Shown one piece after another: positions 15,439-26,122 of a stretch of DNA of 62,083 nt. The translations under genes were made by a program, and so were the position numbers. Positions within the stretch are counted from its first letter, which is position 1, and each line of letters starts with the position of its first letter. The notes under the pieces are model-generated. The model ran no database searches. It was given only the letters and a program-made list of their open reading frames with translations, and was not told where the DNA came from. Source of the DNA: RGDT01 sp964630925 (GTDB lineage: Bacteria; Planctomycetota; Planctomycetia; Gemmatales; Gemmataceae); the NCBI GenBank assembly GCA_964630925.1, contig CAZVZK010000054.1, positions 1-62,083 of the forward strand, given 5' to 3'.

Positions 15439-16140
15439 TCACCTCCAGGCGCGGACGACACGCACGAGATCGGCGACGCGGGCGGGGTCCAGCTCCTCGA
15501 AGTCGTAGCTGATGCCCGTCGAGACGAGGAAGGCGTCGGCCCACGGGAGGTAGTCGGTGACGTTCTCAGGCGTCACGCCGCTCGCCAGCGCGAGCGGGGC
15601 GTCGCCGATGGCCTGCTTCATCGTGCGGACCTTGGCCGGCGGGGCGGCCTGCCCCGTGCCGGGGCCGCTCGTGGTCACCACGTCCATCCACGCCGCCGCC
15701 CGCCGCGCCGCCCCAACCAGGTCACGCACGTGGCGCTGGTACTTGAACGCCACGCCGCCGAAGTACAGCCCGCCCCAGCCGCCGGCCGCCTGGGCCTGAC
15801 GTACCTTCGCCGCCGCCGGCTGGTCGTCGGATGTCTCGTCGATGAGGGCGTCATCCACCCACGCGCCCTGGGTGCCGGCGGGGAGTTTGTCGAAGAGCAG
15901 CTCGGGCGGCCAGCTCAGGCAGTTGACCCCCGCCCACAGGCCCGGCATCGCCTCGCGGACGGCGCCGTAGATGCGCACAAGCTCCTCATCGCCGACGACG
16001 CCGTGGCTGAGGAGGAAGACGCCGTCGGCGCCGCCGTCGCGGGCCACCGCCGCGTTGCGGAGGGCCTGGCCCCGATCGACGACGTGGATGATGGGCAGGA
16101 CGACGCGCGGGCGGGGGAAGATCTCACGGAAGCGGCTCAT
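15439..16140 (-). CDS. TIM-barrel protein, possibly BtpA-like
   Basis: 233 aa from ATG 16140 (no Shine-Dalgarno visible; a longer form from 16209 is less likely as it lacks sequence character). The pattern is an alpha/beta barrel: RVVLPIIHVVDRGQALRNAA start, DGVFLLSHGVVGDEELVR, PGLWAGVNCL, a GLYFGGVAFKYQ strand, DVVTTSGPGTGQ, PLALASGVTPENVTDYLPWA and DAFLVSTGIS. The ASGVTPENV phosphate-binding type loop near the C-terminus recalls the BtpA family, whose biochemical role is unsettled, and other phosphate-binding barrels. Product function is therefore left open. The divergent 99-bp gap to the next kinase gene holds both promoters. Confidence 0.65.
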   Translation of the reverse strand: MSRFREIFPRPRVVLPIIHVVDRGQALRNAAVARDGGADGVFLLSHGVVGDEELVRIYGAVREAMPGLWAGVNCLSWPPELLFDKLPAGTQGAWVDDALIDETSDDQPAAAKVRQAQAAGGWGGLYFGGVAFKYQRHVRDLVGAARRAAAWMDVVTTSGPGTGQAAPPAKVRTMKQAIGDAPLALASGVTPENVTDYLPWADAFLVSTGISYDFEELDPARVADLVRVVRAWR

Positions 16141-16239
16141 GGGGTGTATTGTAGCCCACGCCGCGCCGACATCCACCCTCGCCACGCCCGGCTTGATCGC
16201 CGTTGCCATCCGGCCCTCCCTCGATTAGCCTCAGATGGC

Positions 16240-19107
16240 ATGGAGACCTCCCGCGAGGATGACGCCACCCTACCGCCCGGCCCCGCCGCCGGACGCCTCG
16301 GCCTGCGCCCGCCCCTCGCCGCCGGCGACCTCGGCGCGCTCGGCGGCTACCGCGTCCTCCGCCTGATCGGACGCGGCGGCATGGGGGCCGTCTTCCTCGC
16401 CATCGACCCCTCCCTCGGGCGCGAGGTCGCCCTGAAGGTCGTGCTGCCCACCGCCGGCGACGACGCCCACGAGCGCTTCCTCCGCGAGGCCCGCGCCGCC
16501 GCCAGCGTCCGCGGCGACCACGTCGTCACCATCCACGCCGTCGGCGAGGACAACGGCTCGCCGTACCTGGCGATGGAGCTGCTGCACGGCACGCCCCTCG
16601 ACCGCTGGCTGGCCGCCGGACACCGCCCCACGCTGCCCCAGCTCCTGCGCATCGGACGCGAGATCGCGCTGGGCCTCGCCTCCGTCCACGCCGCCGGCCT
16701 CGTCCACCGCGACATCAAGCCCGCCAACGTCTGGCTCGACTCCGCCAACGGCGGGCGCGTCAAGCTGCTCGACTTCGGGTTGGCACGGGGCGCCGGCGGG
16801 GCGTTCGTCACCCGCCCCGGCGCGCTGCTCGGCACGCCCGCCTACATGGCCCCGGAGCAGGCACGCGGCGAGGAGGTGGACGCCCGCGCCGACCTCTTCT
16901 CCCTCGGCTGCGTCCTGTACGAGCTGGCGGCCGGCGAGCGCCCGTTCGACGGGCCGGACGTCCTGTCGGTCCTCGCCAAACTCGCGACGCACGACCCGCC
17001 GCCCCCGCCCGTCCTCCCCGACGACCTGTCGCGCCTCGTCATGGCGCTGCTCGACAAGTCGCCCGAGAAACGCCCCGCGAGCGCAGCCCTCGTGGCCGAC
17101 GCCCTTGCCGCCGGCGGGGGCGGGTCCGCGCTGGCGCTGCCGCGCCCGGAGGACACGCCGACGAGCGTCATCCCCCTGCCGCGGCGCCCGCCGTGGACGG
17201 CCATCGGCGTGATCGCCGGCGTCCTCTGCGTCGCCGCGATCATCCTGTGGCCGCGTGGCGGCCCTCCGCCCGAGCCTCCGCCGGAGGGCGGGCCGAAGAA
17301 GAGGCCGGAGCCGGCGGCGTTCTTCCACGGCGACCCGGTGCCGGGGCGCGTGGTGGCCGACGCGCTGCTGGGCGTCGAGGCGCCGGAGGGGCTGCTGGCG
17401 GTCATCGGCGAGACGCGGCTGCGGCACCCGGCCCCGGTCAGGGCGCTGGCGTTCACCGACGACGGCAAGCACCTCATCACGCTCGCCGTCGCCGAGCCGG
17501 CGGTGTGGGACGTGAAGAGCGGGCGGTTCGTGCGTTTGCTGTCGGCGGCGGCGCCGCTCGTGGGATTGGCGGCGGGGCGGGGGGAGATGGCGACGTCCAC
17601 GCGCGACGGCAGGGCGCTGCGCTGGGACGCGGCGGGCAAGCCGCTACGGCCGCTGACGCTGGGGCCGGGGGTCGGCCCGCTGGCGTACGCCCCGGACGGC
17701 GGGCACCTGGCCTGGGGCGACGCGGCGGGGCGCGTCCACCTCGTCCCGCTGGACGGCGGCAAGGGGGTGACGCTCGACGGCCTCGCCGGGGCGGCCCGCG
17801 CCGTCGCGTTCAGCCATGACGGCAAGCAGGTCGCCGCCGTCGGCGCGGGGCGGCGCACGCGCGTCTGGCCACGCGGCGGCGGGATGGCGCGGACGCCGGA
17901 GTACGGCGACGCCCGCGCCCTGGCGTTCGGGCCGGCGCTGGCCGTCCTCAGCGACAAGGCGTTGTTCGTCGAGGGGAGCGGGCGGATCGATGTCGAGGGC
18001 GGGGCCGCCGTGGCATGGCACCCGACGAGGCCGGTGCTGGCCTACACCTCCGACGCGCGGACGGTGCGCGTGGCCGGCGCCGACGAGCCGGGCCGAGCGC
18101 TGTTCGAGGTGCGGCACCCGTGGCCGGTGAGCTGCCTGGCGTTCTCGCCGGACGGGGCCATCCTGGCGGCGGGGTGCGAGGACGGCGTGGTCCGCCTGAT
18201 AGACGCGACGGGGGCGGACGTGATCCCGCCGGACGGGGTGGCGGCGGCGGCGTTCACGCCGGGCGGCGACGGCGTGACCCTCGCCCGCCCCGACGGCACG
18301 CTTCAGACGCTGCGGCTGGCGGACGGCAAGATCCTGGCGTCGGGCAAGGCGCCGGCACGCACGGGCGTTTTGACGTATGATTCGCGGGGGACACGCCTGG
18401 CGGCGGGGACGCACGACCGCGCGCGGCCCTGGCGCGACGTGCCGCCCGAGCTGGTGCTGCTCGACGCCGGGACGTTGGCACAGGTGCGTGATCTCAAGGG
18501 CGTGGAGGCGACGTTCCCCTCGTCGATGCCCGGCGTCGTGGTGGTGAACGATGGCAAGCGTCTGGGCGTGTGGTCGTTGGAGAAGGGGACGTTGGAATCG
18601 GAGGTGGTGCCGGACGAGCCGGGGGGCTTCATGAGGCGGGCGCGGGTGAGCGACGGGATGACGTTCGCGTACTCGTGGACGCCGGCGCGGCAGCCGCGCT
18701 TCTGGACGATGCAGGGCAAGCCGTCGTGGACGGCGCCTGCGCCTGCGCCCGGGCCGAAGGTGATGGCCGTGGCGGCGCGGGCGGACGACCGCTACCTGGC
18801 GGCGTCCTACGAGGGCTGGCCGGTCCAGTGGATCGACACGGCGGAGATGAAGGTGGTGGCGCGGCTGCGTGTGCTGGGCCCGGCGCCTGAGGCGTTGGCG
18901 GTGTCGTCGGCGGGGCTGGTGGCGGGGGCGTCTTCGGACGGGACGCTGCCGGTGTGGGAGCCGCGGCCTGGGCCGGAGTTGGCGCCCCTGCGTTCGCCGC
19001 GGGTCTGGCCGCGGGGCTGCTCGGGGGCGACGCTGGCGTGGTCGGCCGACGGCAAGACGCTGCTGGTGCTGACGCGCGGCGGCGTGCTGCTGGTGCTGCG
19101 GCCGTGA
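16240..19107 (+). CDS. Ser/Thr protein kinase with C-terminal WD40 propeller
   Basis: 955 aa from ATG 16240. Kinase domain 37-290: glycine loop LIGRGGMGAVFL (42-53), Lys66, HRDIKPANVWL with catalytic Asp158, DFG at 178-180, GTPAYMAPEQ and LGCVLYELAAGERPF. A single transmembrane helix (AIGVIAGVLCVAAIILW, about 321-337) separates it from ~580 residues of WD40-like repeats (HPAPVRALAFTDDGKHLIT.., CLAFSPDGAILAAGCEDGVVR..) that would lie outside the cytoplasmic membrane. This kinase-TM-WD40 order is typical of planctomycetes. All catalytic residues are present. The propeller probably receives a ligand or partner; targets are unknown. It is transcribed just before the TadE operon but 132 bp separate them. 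Confidence 0.93.
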   Translation: METSREDDATLPPGPAAGRLGLRPPLAAGDLGALGGYRVLRLIGRGGMGAVFLAIDPSLGREVALKVVLPTAGDDAHERFLREARAAASVRGDHVVTIHAVGEDNGSPYLAMELLHGTPLDRWLAAGHRPTLPQLLRIGREIALGLASVHAAGLVHRDIKPANVWLDSANGGRVKLLDFGLARGAGGAFVTRPGALLGTPAYMAPEQARGEEVDARADLFSLGCVLYELAAGERPFDGPDVLSVLAKLATHDPPPPPVLPDDLSRLVMALLDKSPEKRPASAALVADALAAGGGGSALALPRPEDTPTSVIPLPRRPPWTAIGVIAGVLCVAAIILWPRGGPPPEPPPEGGPKKRPEPAAFFHGDPVPGRVVADALLGVEAPEGLLAVIGETRLRHPAPVRALAFTDDGKHLITLAVAEPAVWDVKSGRFVRLLSAAAPLVGLAAGRGEMATSTRDGRALRWDAAGKPLRPLTLGPGVGPLAYAPDGGHLAWGDAAGRVHLVPLDGGKGVTLDGLAGAARAVAFSHDGKQVAAVGAGRRTRVWPRGGGMARTPEYGDARALAFGPALAVLSDKALFVEGSGRIDVEGGAAVAWHPTRPVLAYTSDARTVRVAGADEPGRALFEVRHPWPVSCLAFSPDGAILAAGCEDGVVRLIDATGADVIPPDGVAAAAFTPGGDGVTLARPDGTLQTLRLADGKILASGKAPARTGVLTYDSRGTRLAAGTHDRARPWRDVPPELVLLDAGTLAQVRDLKGVEATFPSSMPGVVVVNDGKRLGVWSLEKGTLESEVVPDEPGGFMRRARVSDGMTFAYSWTPARQPRFWTMQGKPSWTAPAPAPGPKVMAVAARADDRYLAASYEGWPVQWIDTAEMKVVARLRVLGPAPEALAVSSAGLVAGASSDGTLPVWEPRPGPELAPLRSPRVWPRGCSGATLAWSADGKTLLVLTRGGVLLVLRP

Positions 19108-19239
19108 GGGCGGGCGAGAAAATTCCGCGCACGCGGACCGTTCGTGACCTACGTTTGTGTCGGCGGGCCCCCTCGTGTCATCACCCGCCGCCATCACGGG
19201 GCCTCCCCGTCCCCGAGCGGAAGCCGCAGAAGGACGACA

Positions 19240-19758
19240 ATGCGCCTGAACCGGAACCGAGAACGACGCGGCGTCGCCGCGGTCGAATTCGCCTTCGTCG
19301 CCCCCCTGCTGTTCGTCATGCTGCTGGGCCTCTGGGAGGTCGGGCGGCTGATCCACCTCCAGCAGACGCTGTCCAACGCGGCCCGCGAGGGCGCGCGTGT
19401 GGCGGCGCAGGGCCTGACCATCAACTCCACCGGCACCCCGACGCAGATCCAGGTCAGCACGGGCTCGCCGAACATCAAGACGACCATTTACAACTACCTG
19501 AAGGCCAACGGCTTCAGCGGCATCTCCCTGAGCGACGTGACCGTCACCTTCACGTTCCTGGACGGCGACACCAGCAAGACGCAGCCGCACCAGGCCACCA
19601 AGGGCCAGAAGTTCCGGGTGACGTTCTCCGTGCCGGCGTCGAGCCTGCAGTGGACGGCGCTGGGCCCGATCCAGCCGACGACGCTGTCGGCGTCGGTGGT
19701 GTGGAACTCGCTCGTCGATGACACCTTCACGCTCGACCCCACGCTGCCCACCTGGTGA
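19240..19758 (+). CDS. TadE-like pseudopilin / pilus assembly protein
   Basis: 172 aa from ATG 19240, with AGAAGG 6 nt upstream. The N-terminus has the TadE pattern: basic RNRERRGVAAVEFAFVAPLL, with the Glu of the pilin-like hydrophobic segment, continuing as one membrane helix, then LSNAAREGARVAAQG. The extracytoplasmic remainder is small and beta-rich. TadE proteins are pseudopilins of Flp/Tad pili, processed by a prepilin peptidase. First gene of a three-gene operon with 10- and 11-bp gaps. Confidence 0.9.
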   Translation: MRLNRNRERRGVAAVEFAFVAPLLFVMLLGLWEVGRLIHLQQTLSNAAREGARVAAQGLTINSTGTPTQIQVSTGSPNIKTTIYNYLKANGFSGISLSDVTVTFTFLDGDTSKTQPHQATKGQKFRVTFSVPASSLQWTALGPIQPTTLSASVVWNSLVDDTFTLDPTLPTW

Positions 19759-19768
19759 GGAGAGACCG

Positions 19769-20215
19769 ATGCGTATCCGCAAGCCATCCCGCCGGGGGGC
19801 GCACATCGTCGAGGCGGCCCTGGTGCTGCCGATCCTGCTGCTGCTCATCATCGGCGTCATGGAGTACTGCCGCTTCATCTTCCTCCTCCAGGTGGCGGAG
19901 AACGCCGCCAGGGAGGGGGCGCGGTACGCCGTCGTCCGCACGGGGGACGGCACCACCCTGGCGAACATCAAGACCCAGGTGGATAACGCCATGGCGGGCC
20001 GCCAGTCGGAGCTGGCGGGGTACACCGTGACGGTGGACAACGTCAACCCGGACACGGGGGCGGTTCAGGCCGGCACCTGGAGCGACGCCCCGTTCGGGGG
20101 GGCGATCCGCGTGCGTGTGACCGGGACGTACACGTTCATCGTGCCGTCGCTGCTCAAGCTGCCGTCCACCCTGTCGATCAGCGTGAATTCGATGATGTCC
20201 AGCGAGGCCAACTGA
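19769..20215 (+). CDS. TadE-like pseudopilin / pilus assembly protein
   Basis: 148 aa from ATG 19769 (GAGGAGA upstream, 10 bp after the previous stop). It has the same architecture as its neighbour: RKPSRRGAHIVEAALVLPIL with the conserved Glu, a single helix LLLLIIGVMEYCRFIFLL, then VAENAAREGARYAVV and a beta-rich periplasmic part. It diverges strongly from the first TadE outside the helix, so the pair is paralogous rather than a recent duplicate. Confidence 0.9.
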   Translation: MRIRKPSRRGAHIVEAALVLPILLLLIIGVMEYCRFIFLLQVAENAAREGARYAVVRTGDGTTLANIKTQVDNAMAGRQSELAGYTVTVDNVNPDTGAVQAGTWSDAPFGGAIRVRVTGTYTFIVPSLLKLPSTLSISVNSMMSSEAN

Positions 20216-20226
20216 GGGCACCAGCC

Positions 20227-22812
20227 ATGCGTCTGAGAGCATCTCGTCGTAAGGGCACCGTGGTGCCGCTGCTGGCCGTCTCCATCGTCGCCCTGCTTGC
20301 GCTGATCGCGCTGGCGGTGGACATCGGCATGGTGGCGCTGGCGCGGAACCAGGCGCAGAACGCCGCCGACTCCGGGGCGATGGCCGGCGTACGCCAGCTC
20401 ACCGGCGACAACTCGAACAACAACAACTACACCGCCGCCACGCCCGCGGCGCAGAACGCGGTGGCGTCGAACGCCATCCTGGGAACGACGCTCACCACGG
20501 GGGCGGCGACGATCAATGTGGGCTACTACGCCTACGACTCGACGCAGCAGAAGTTCTCGGCCACGTTCAACGGCACCAAGCCCGACACGGAGGCGTGGTC
20601 GGCGGTGCGCGTGACGGTGAACGCCACGATGCCGACGTTCTTCGCCAAGGTGATGGGCATCAACAGCATGCCGGCGGGGGCGACGGCGACGGCGGTGCAC
20701 AGGCCGCGCGACGTGGCCATCATCCTCGACTACTCGGGGTCGATGAAGTACTCGTGCGAGCCGGCGTACCCGTCGAGCGGCGACATCACCGGCTCGCTGA
20801 ACCCGGACCCGGCGTACCCGAAGTTCGGGCACTGGAGCGTGCTGTCGTCGAAGATGCAGAAGACGACGGACTACGTGGACGGCGGCGGCGAGAACCACGC
20901 GCCGAACAACCTGACGATGGACACGGACAACGGCCCGGCGGTGGTGAAGGACTTCCTGTACCGGGACTCGGGCGGCAACCTGGCCAACGCCTTCGTGCGT
21001 GGCGGGGCGTACAACGCGATGACGTGGGCGTGCCCGGCGCCGAGCGACTGGGACGTGCAGGCGGACACCACCTCGCCCTACGTCGGCGACAAGTGGCCGC
21101 GCTACAACATGTCGTTCACGACGGGGAGCTACGCGCGGAACGTGTACAACTTCCTGACGAACAACGACCCGGCGTACACCGCCGACCACAACAAGAGCAC
21201 CGTGGCGGGCCCCGGCGGCGGTCAGTTCGACCCGGCCAACCCGGCGAGCCCGCAGAACAACGAGGGGTACGGCTCGGGCTTCAAGGGCTACGTGATGGGG
21301 CCCGGCCACTACGGCAAGTCGTTCTTCTACTGGCCGCCCGACCCGCGCTTCCACCCGTCGGCCAGCACGGCGAGCCCGGACCCGGCCAACCCGGCCAAGG
21401 ACACCACCGGCCGCTGGATGGGCGACTGGCGCAAGCGGTTCTTCTACAACGGCGGCACGACGACGCCGCTGGACGGCGACAACAGCCGCCTGTGGAGCAC
21501 CACGACGAAGCAGTGGAATCAGGCGAGCGGCACCACCTACGCGGTGAACTACAACGCGATCGTCGCGTGGATCAAGAGCGGGCCGCAGGTGCTGCCGCCC
21601 AACCTGCGGGCCGGCCGCGTGCTGTACTACTCCGCGATCCCGGACACGATCCCGTCCTCGGGGGGGACCGAGGACCAGCGGTTCTGGCGGAGCTACATCG
21701 ACTACGTGATCGGCAACGGCACCGCCACGACGCAGAAGCAGACGGGCTACGGGCGGCAGCCGGACAGCGACAGCTCGTTCGGGACGACGCGGATCACGGC
21801 GCGGTCGAGCATCAACGGCGCGGACAACATCGTGGGCAACAGCGACGACCCGTACATGAACTACTCGGACAACCCGGTGCGCCCGCGGCAGCAGTTCTGG
21901 TTCGGGCCGCTTTCGATGCTGTGCTTCCTGTCGGACAACAACGCCTCGACCCACGCCCGCAACTGGCTGCCCGGCTCCTGCCACGAGGCCCACTGCTGGC
22001 AGCTCAAGGCGGGGGTGAACGCGGCGCTCAACGACATCCAGAAGAACCACCCCAACGACTGGGCGTCGATGATCTCCTTCAGCGGCCTGCAGGCGTACAC
22101 GACGGTGCGTGTGCCCCTGAGCCGCGACTACACGAAGATGAAGAACTCGCTGTTCTTCCCCTTCAACACGCTGAACAACCTGGCCGACCAGAACTACGAG
22201 GTCCGGCCGTACGACAGCAGCCTCAACGACACCGCGCCGGGCAACGTGCCGAACGCGGCGGGCAGCACGAGCCCGGAGTGTGGGTTCAAGGTGGCGTACA
22301 ACCAGTTCTCCAGCCGGACGGGCTACTCGGGGCGGCGCGGCGCGGCGAAGATGATCATCTTCGAGACGGACGGTGTGCCGAACACGCAGACGACCGGGGC
22401 GCTGACGGTCGGCACGCTCGGGGCGGAGAACAGCCACTACCCCAGCCTGACGGTCGGCAGCAACGTGGGCAACGCCAACGCGACGGTGCTGACCAACGCC
22501 AAGGCCGCCCTGCAGACCCTGTGCAACCTCAACACGCACGCCACGGCCCCGGGCTACGCGACCTCCAAGACGCCGGTGCGTGTCCACGCCATCGCCTTCG
22601 GCGACCTGATGGAGACCACCGGCACGACGAAGACGCAGGCCCTCCAGTTCCTGCTCGACTGCCAGAAGATCGGCAACACGTCGTCGGCGAGCGACACGCA
22701 GATCGAGGACTACAAGATCATCGTCGGCGACTACAACACCCGCATCGAGAAGCTGCGGACCGCCTTCGAGCGCATCATGCAGTCCGGCGTGCAGGTCACG
22801 CTCATCAAGTAG
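20227..22812 (+). CDS. TadG-like pilus protein with von Willebrand factor A domain
   Basis: 861 aa. N-terminal pilus-type helix (KGTVVPLLAVSIVALLALIA..LAVDIGMVALARNQAQNAADS, the TadE/TadG-like Flp region) is followed by a VWA domain: the MIDAS motif DYSGSM starts at about residue 167, with a later IIFETDGVPN acting as the second metal-site strand near residue 713. Between them lies a very long Asn/Asp/Gly/Tyr-rich insertion (~500 residues), typical of secreted adhesive or matrix proteins. It is likely a surface or periplasmic subunit working with the two TadE proteins. No Tad ATPase, secretin or prepilin peptidase is in the window. It ends in a convergent junction with a long palindrome. Confidence 0.88.
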   Translation: MRLRASRRKGTVVPLLAVSIVALLALIALAVDIGMVALARNQAQNAADSGAMAGVRQLTGDNSNNNNYTAATPAAQNAVASNAILGTTLTTGAATINVGYYAYDSTQQKFSATFNGTKPDTEAWSAVRVTVNATMPTFFAKVMGINSMPAGATATAVHRPRDVAIILDYSGSMKYSCEPAYPSSGDITGSLNPDPAYPKFGHWSVLSSKMQKTTDYVDGGGENHAPNNLTMDTDNGPAVVKDFLYRDSGGNLANAFVRGGAYNAMTWACPAPSDWDVQADTTSPYVGDKWPRYNMSFTTGSYARNVYNFLTNNDPAYTADHNKSTVAGPGGGQFDPANPASPQNNEGYGSGFKGYVMGPGHYGKSFFYWPPDPRFHPSASTASPDPANPAKDTTGRWMGDWRKRFFYNGGTTTPLDGDNSRLWSTTTKQWNQASGTTYAVNYNAIVAWIKSGPQVLPPNLRAGRVLYYSAIPDTIPSSGGTEDQRFWRSYIDYVIGNGTATTQKQTGYGRQPDSDSSFGTTRITARSSINGADNIVGNSDDPYMNYSDNPVRPRQQFWFGPLSMLCFLSDNNASTHARNWLPGSCHEAHCWQLKAGVNAALNDIQKNHPNDWASMISFSGLQAYTTVRVPLSRDYTKMKNSLFFPFNTLNNLADQNYEVRPYDSSLNDTAPGNVPNAAGSTSPECGFKVAYNQFSSRTGYSGRRGAAKMIIFETDGVPNTQTTGALTVGTLGAENSHYPSLTVGSNVGNANATVLTNAKAALQTLCNLNTHATAPGYATSKTPVRVHAIAFGDLMETTGTTKTQALQFLLDCQKIGNTSSASDTQIEDYKIIVGDYNTRIEKLRTAFERIMQSGVQVTLIK

Positions 22813-22845
22813 GGGTCAGGGGTCAGGGGTCAGTGAGAGAACAGC

Positions 22846-22898
22846 CAGTGAAAGCCAGTAGAACAGCCAGTCACTGGCTGTTCTACTGGCTTTCACTG
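22846..22898. repeat. 26-bp perfect palindrome between convergent genes
   Basis: Arms 22846-22871 and 22873-22898 are perfect inverted repeats with a single-base centre. Just before it, the heptamer GGGGTCA is repeated three times (22812-22834). The right arm overlaps the last codons of the GMC gene (stop at 22883). Base composition (about half A/T) is clearly lower in GC than the surroundings. It may serve as a bidirectional terminator or be an inserted element. Confidence 0.85.
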
Positions 22899-24742
22899 AC
22901 CCCCGTGCGGCCCACGAACGCGGCGATCCTCACCCCGTTGTCGGCCGCCAGCATCTCCGCCGCCTTCTCGCCGATCATGACCGCGGCCGCGTTCGTGTTG
23001 CCACTCACCACGTTCGGCATCACGCTCGCATCCGCCACCCGCAGCCGCCCCACGCCCAGCACCCGCAGCCGTGGATCGACCACGCCGCCGATCCGGCACG
23101 TGGATGTCAGGTGGTAGACGGTCATCGAGTAGTGCAGCGCCATGTCCTCCAGTAGGCCATCGCTCGGCACCGCCCCCGCCGCGTGCCCGTGCTTGCGTGC
23201 CAGGGCCGGCGGCACCAGCCAGGGGCCCGGCACGCGGCCGCCCGGCCAGTGGGCCACGACGTCCAGCGCCCGCCGCATGATCGAGACCATCACGCGCAGG
23301 TCGTGCGGGTCGTTGAAGTAGTTCATGCGGATGTCCGGGGGGCCGGCGGGGTCGGCCGGCCGCAGGGCGATCTCCCCCTCGCTCCGCGGCTGGACCGGGT
23401 TTGCCAGGACGATGACGCTCTCGGCGTCGGCGCTCAGCCGGGCCCCTGGGTCGTCGAAGTACTCGGCGGGTTCCACACGCAGGCAGCGCCGCCAGATGTC
23501 GGCGTTGTACCCGCAGCAGAAGAGGCCGATCTGCGCGTCGTGGGTGTGGGGGTCGCCCAGCCCGGTGGAGTACCAGGCGCAGGCGTCGTACAGGGACGAG
23601 GCGACCAACCCACGCCCCGCCGTCGCCCACTCGGCGAGGCGCCGCTCCGCCTCCCCCTTCAACCCCTGCAGCTCCTGGGGCAGGCCGGCGTCGCCTGCCG
23701 GGTCCGCCGGCAGCGGCCCCGCCGGCGCCCGGAGGGCGTCGGGGCCGAACGAGAGGGCCACCTCCCGCATCGAGACGCCCACGCCGGGCGCGGGGAAGAA
23801 CAGCCCGACCTGGAGGTGATCCTTCAGGTGCTTGCCGACATGCGGCGAATCGGCCACGCACGCGATGCCAGCCGCCTCCAGCTCCGCCCGCGGCCCGATG
23901 CCGGACAGCAGGAGCAGGTGTGGTGAGCCGGCCGCGCCGGAGCTCACCACCACCTCCTTCGCCGCCAAGGCCGTCCGGGCCTCGCCGGCGATGCTGTACT
24001 CGACGCCCGCCGCCGCCACCCGGCCTTCCGAGGCGTGCAGGATCACCCGGGTGACATGCGCGCCGGGCGTGATCGTGAGGTTCGGGCGGCGCTCGGCCTC
24101 CCCCGCGAGGAAGGCCTGATAGGTGCACGACCGCTTGCCACCCCGCGTGGTGGTCTGGAGCAGCGACACGACGCCATCCGGCTCGGCCCTGCCCCGCCCG
24201 TTGTAGTCGCCCCTGGGGATGCCGGCCGCCACGGCCGCCTCCACGAACTCCCTCGCGCCCGGCAGGGTCGGCGACCGCACCGAGACACCCAGCGGCCCGC
24301 CCGTGGCGTGCGCGTCCGCGTCGAGGTCGGCCTCGTCGCACGGCACCAGCCCCTCGCTCTTCAGGAAGTACTGCAGCACATCGCGGTAACCCCAGCCGGC
24401 CGCGCCGCCCCGCTCCCACGCGTCGAAGTCCCCCGGATGGCCGCGCACATAGGCCATGTAGTTGAGGCCGGATGACCCGCCGAGCATCTTGCCCCTGGGC
24501 ACCATCATCCGCCCGTCCCGCAGCCCCAGCCCGCACAGCCCGGCGTCCGCCGTGTACATCCAATCCGTCCGCGGGTCGCCCTGGAGAGTCACGCAGGCGG
24601 CGGGCATGAGTGCGGCGGCGGGCGGCGGCCCGCCCGCCTCGAGGAGGAGGACCCGGCAGGCGGGGTCCTCGGAGAGCCGGGCGGCGATGACCGCCCCGGC
24701 CGATCCGCCACCCACCACGATGAAGTCGAATGCGTCCGACAT
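22883..24742 (-). CDS. GMC-family FAD-dependent oxidoreductase (choline dehydrogenase-like)
   Basis: 619 aa, long for the family (usual 530-560). FAD-binding GGGSAGAVIAARL (11-23) and the LLEAGG motif follow, then MLGGSSGLNYMAYVRG (GMC signature 1), SSGAAGSPHLLLLSGIG (signature 2), and the C-terminal active region HLTSTCRIGGVVDPRLRVLG ending with VSGNTNAAAVMIGEKAAEM. GMC enzymes oxidise alcohols such as choline, glucose or other polyols. The substrate cannot be read from sequence. The extra length comes from an insert after the FAD motif region around residues 335-385. GAGAGGGG lies 5 nt before the ATG, and the PQQ-propeller gene is 48 bp upstream on the same strand. Confidence 0.92.
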   Translation of the reverse strand: MSDAFDFIVVGGGSAGAVIAARLSEDPACRVLLLEAGGPPPAAALMPAACVTLQGDPRTDWMYTADAGLCGLGLRDGRMMVPRGKMLGGSSGLNYMAYVRGHPGDFDAWERGGAAGWGYRDVLQYFLKSEGLVPCDEADLDADAHATGGPLGVSVRSPTLPGAREFVEAAVAAGIPRGDYNGRGRAEPDGVVSLLQTTTRGGKRSCTYQAFLAGEAERRPNLTITPGAHVTRVILHASEGRVAAAGVEYSIAGEARTALAAKEVVVSSGAAGSPHLLLLSGIGPRAELEAAGIACVADSPHVGKHLKDHLQVGLFFPAPGVGVSMREVALSFGPDALRAPAGPLPADPAGDAGLPQELQGLKGEAERRLAEWATAGRGLVASSLYDACAWYSTGLGDPHTHDAQIGLFCCGYNADIWRRCLRVEPAEYFDDPGARLSADAESVIVLANPVQPRSEGEIALRPADPAGPPDIRMNYFNDPHDLRVMVSIMRRALDVVAHWPGGRVPGPWLVPPALARKHGHAAGAVPSDGLLEDMALHYSMTVYHLTSTCRIGGVVDPRLRVLGVGRLRVADASVMPNVVSGNTNAAAVMIGEKAAEMLAADNGVRIAAFVGRTGVSESQ

Positions 24743-24790
24743 TGCGGCCCCTCTCGCGTCCTGCCGATGGCTCTCCGTTGGCCGCCTCCG

Positions 24791-26101
<1,311 letters not shown>

Positions 26102-26122
26102 CGGTCCACTCCTCCGGGCGTG

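Noticed and set aside
20065..22587. An 840-codon minus-strand frame within the TadG region
   Set aside because: Antisense shadow rich in Arg, Val and His; no signature, start or context.
20595..23117. An 840-codon plus-strand frame overlapping the TadG-like gene
   Set aside because: It is another frame of the same strand, low-complexity and Arg/Gly/His-rich, with no recognisable motif.
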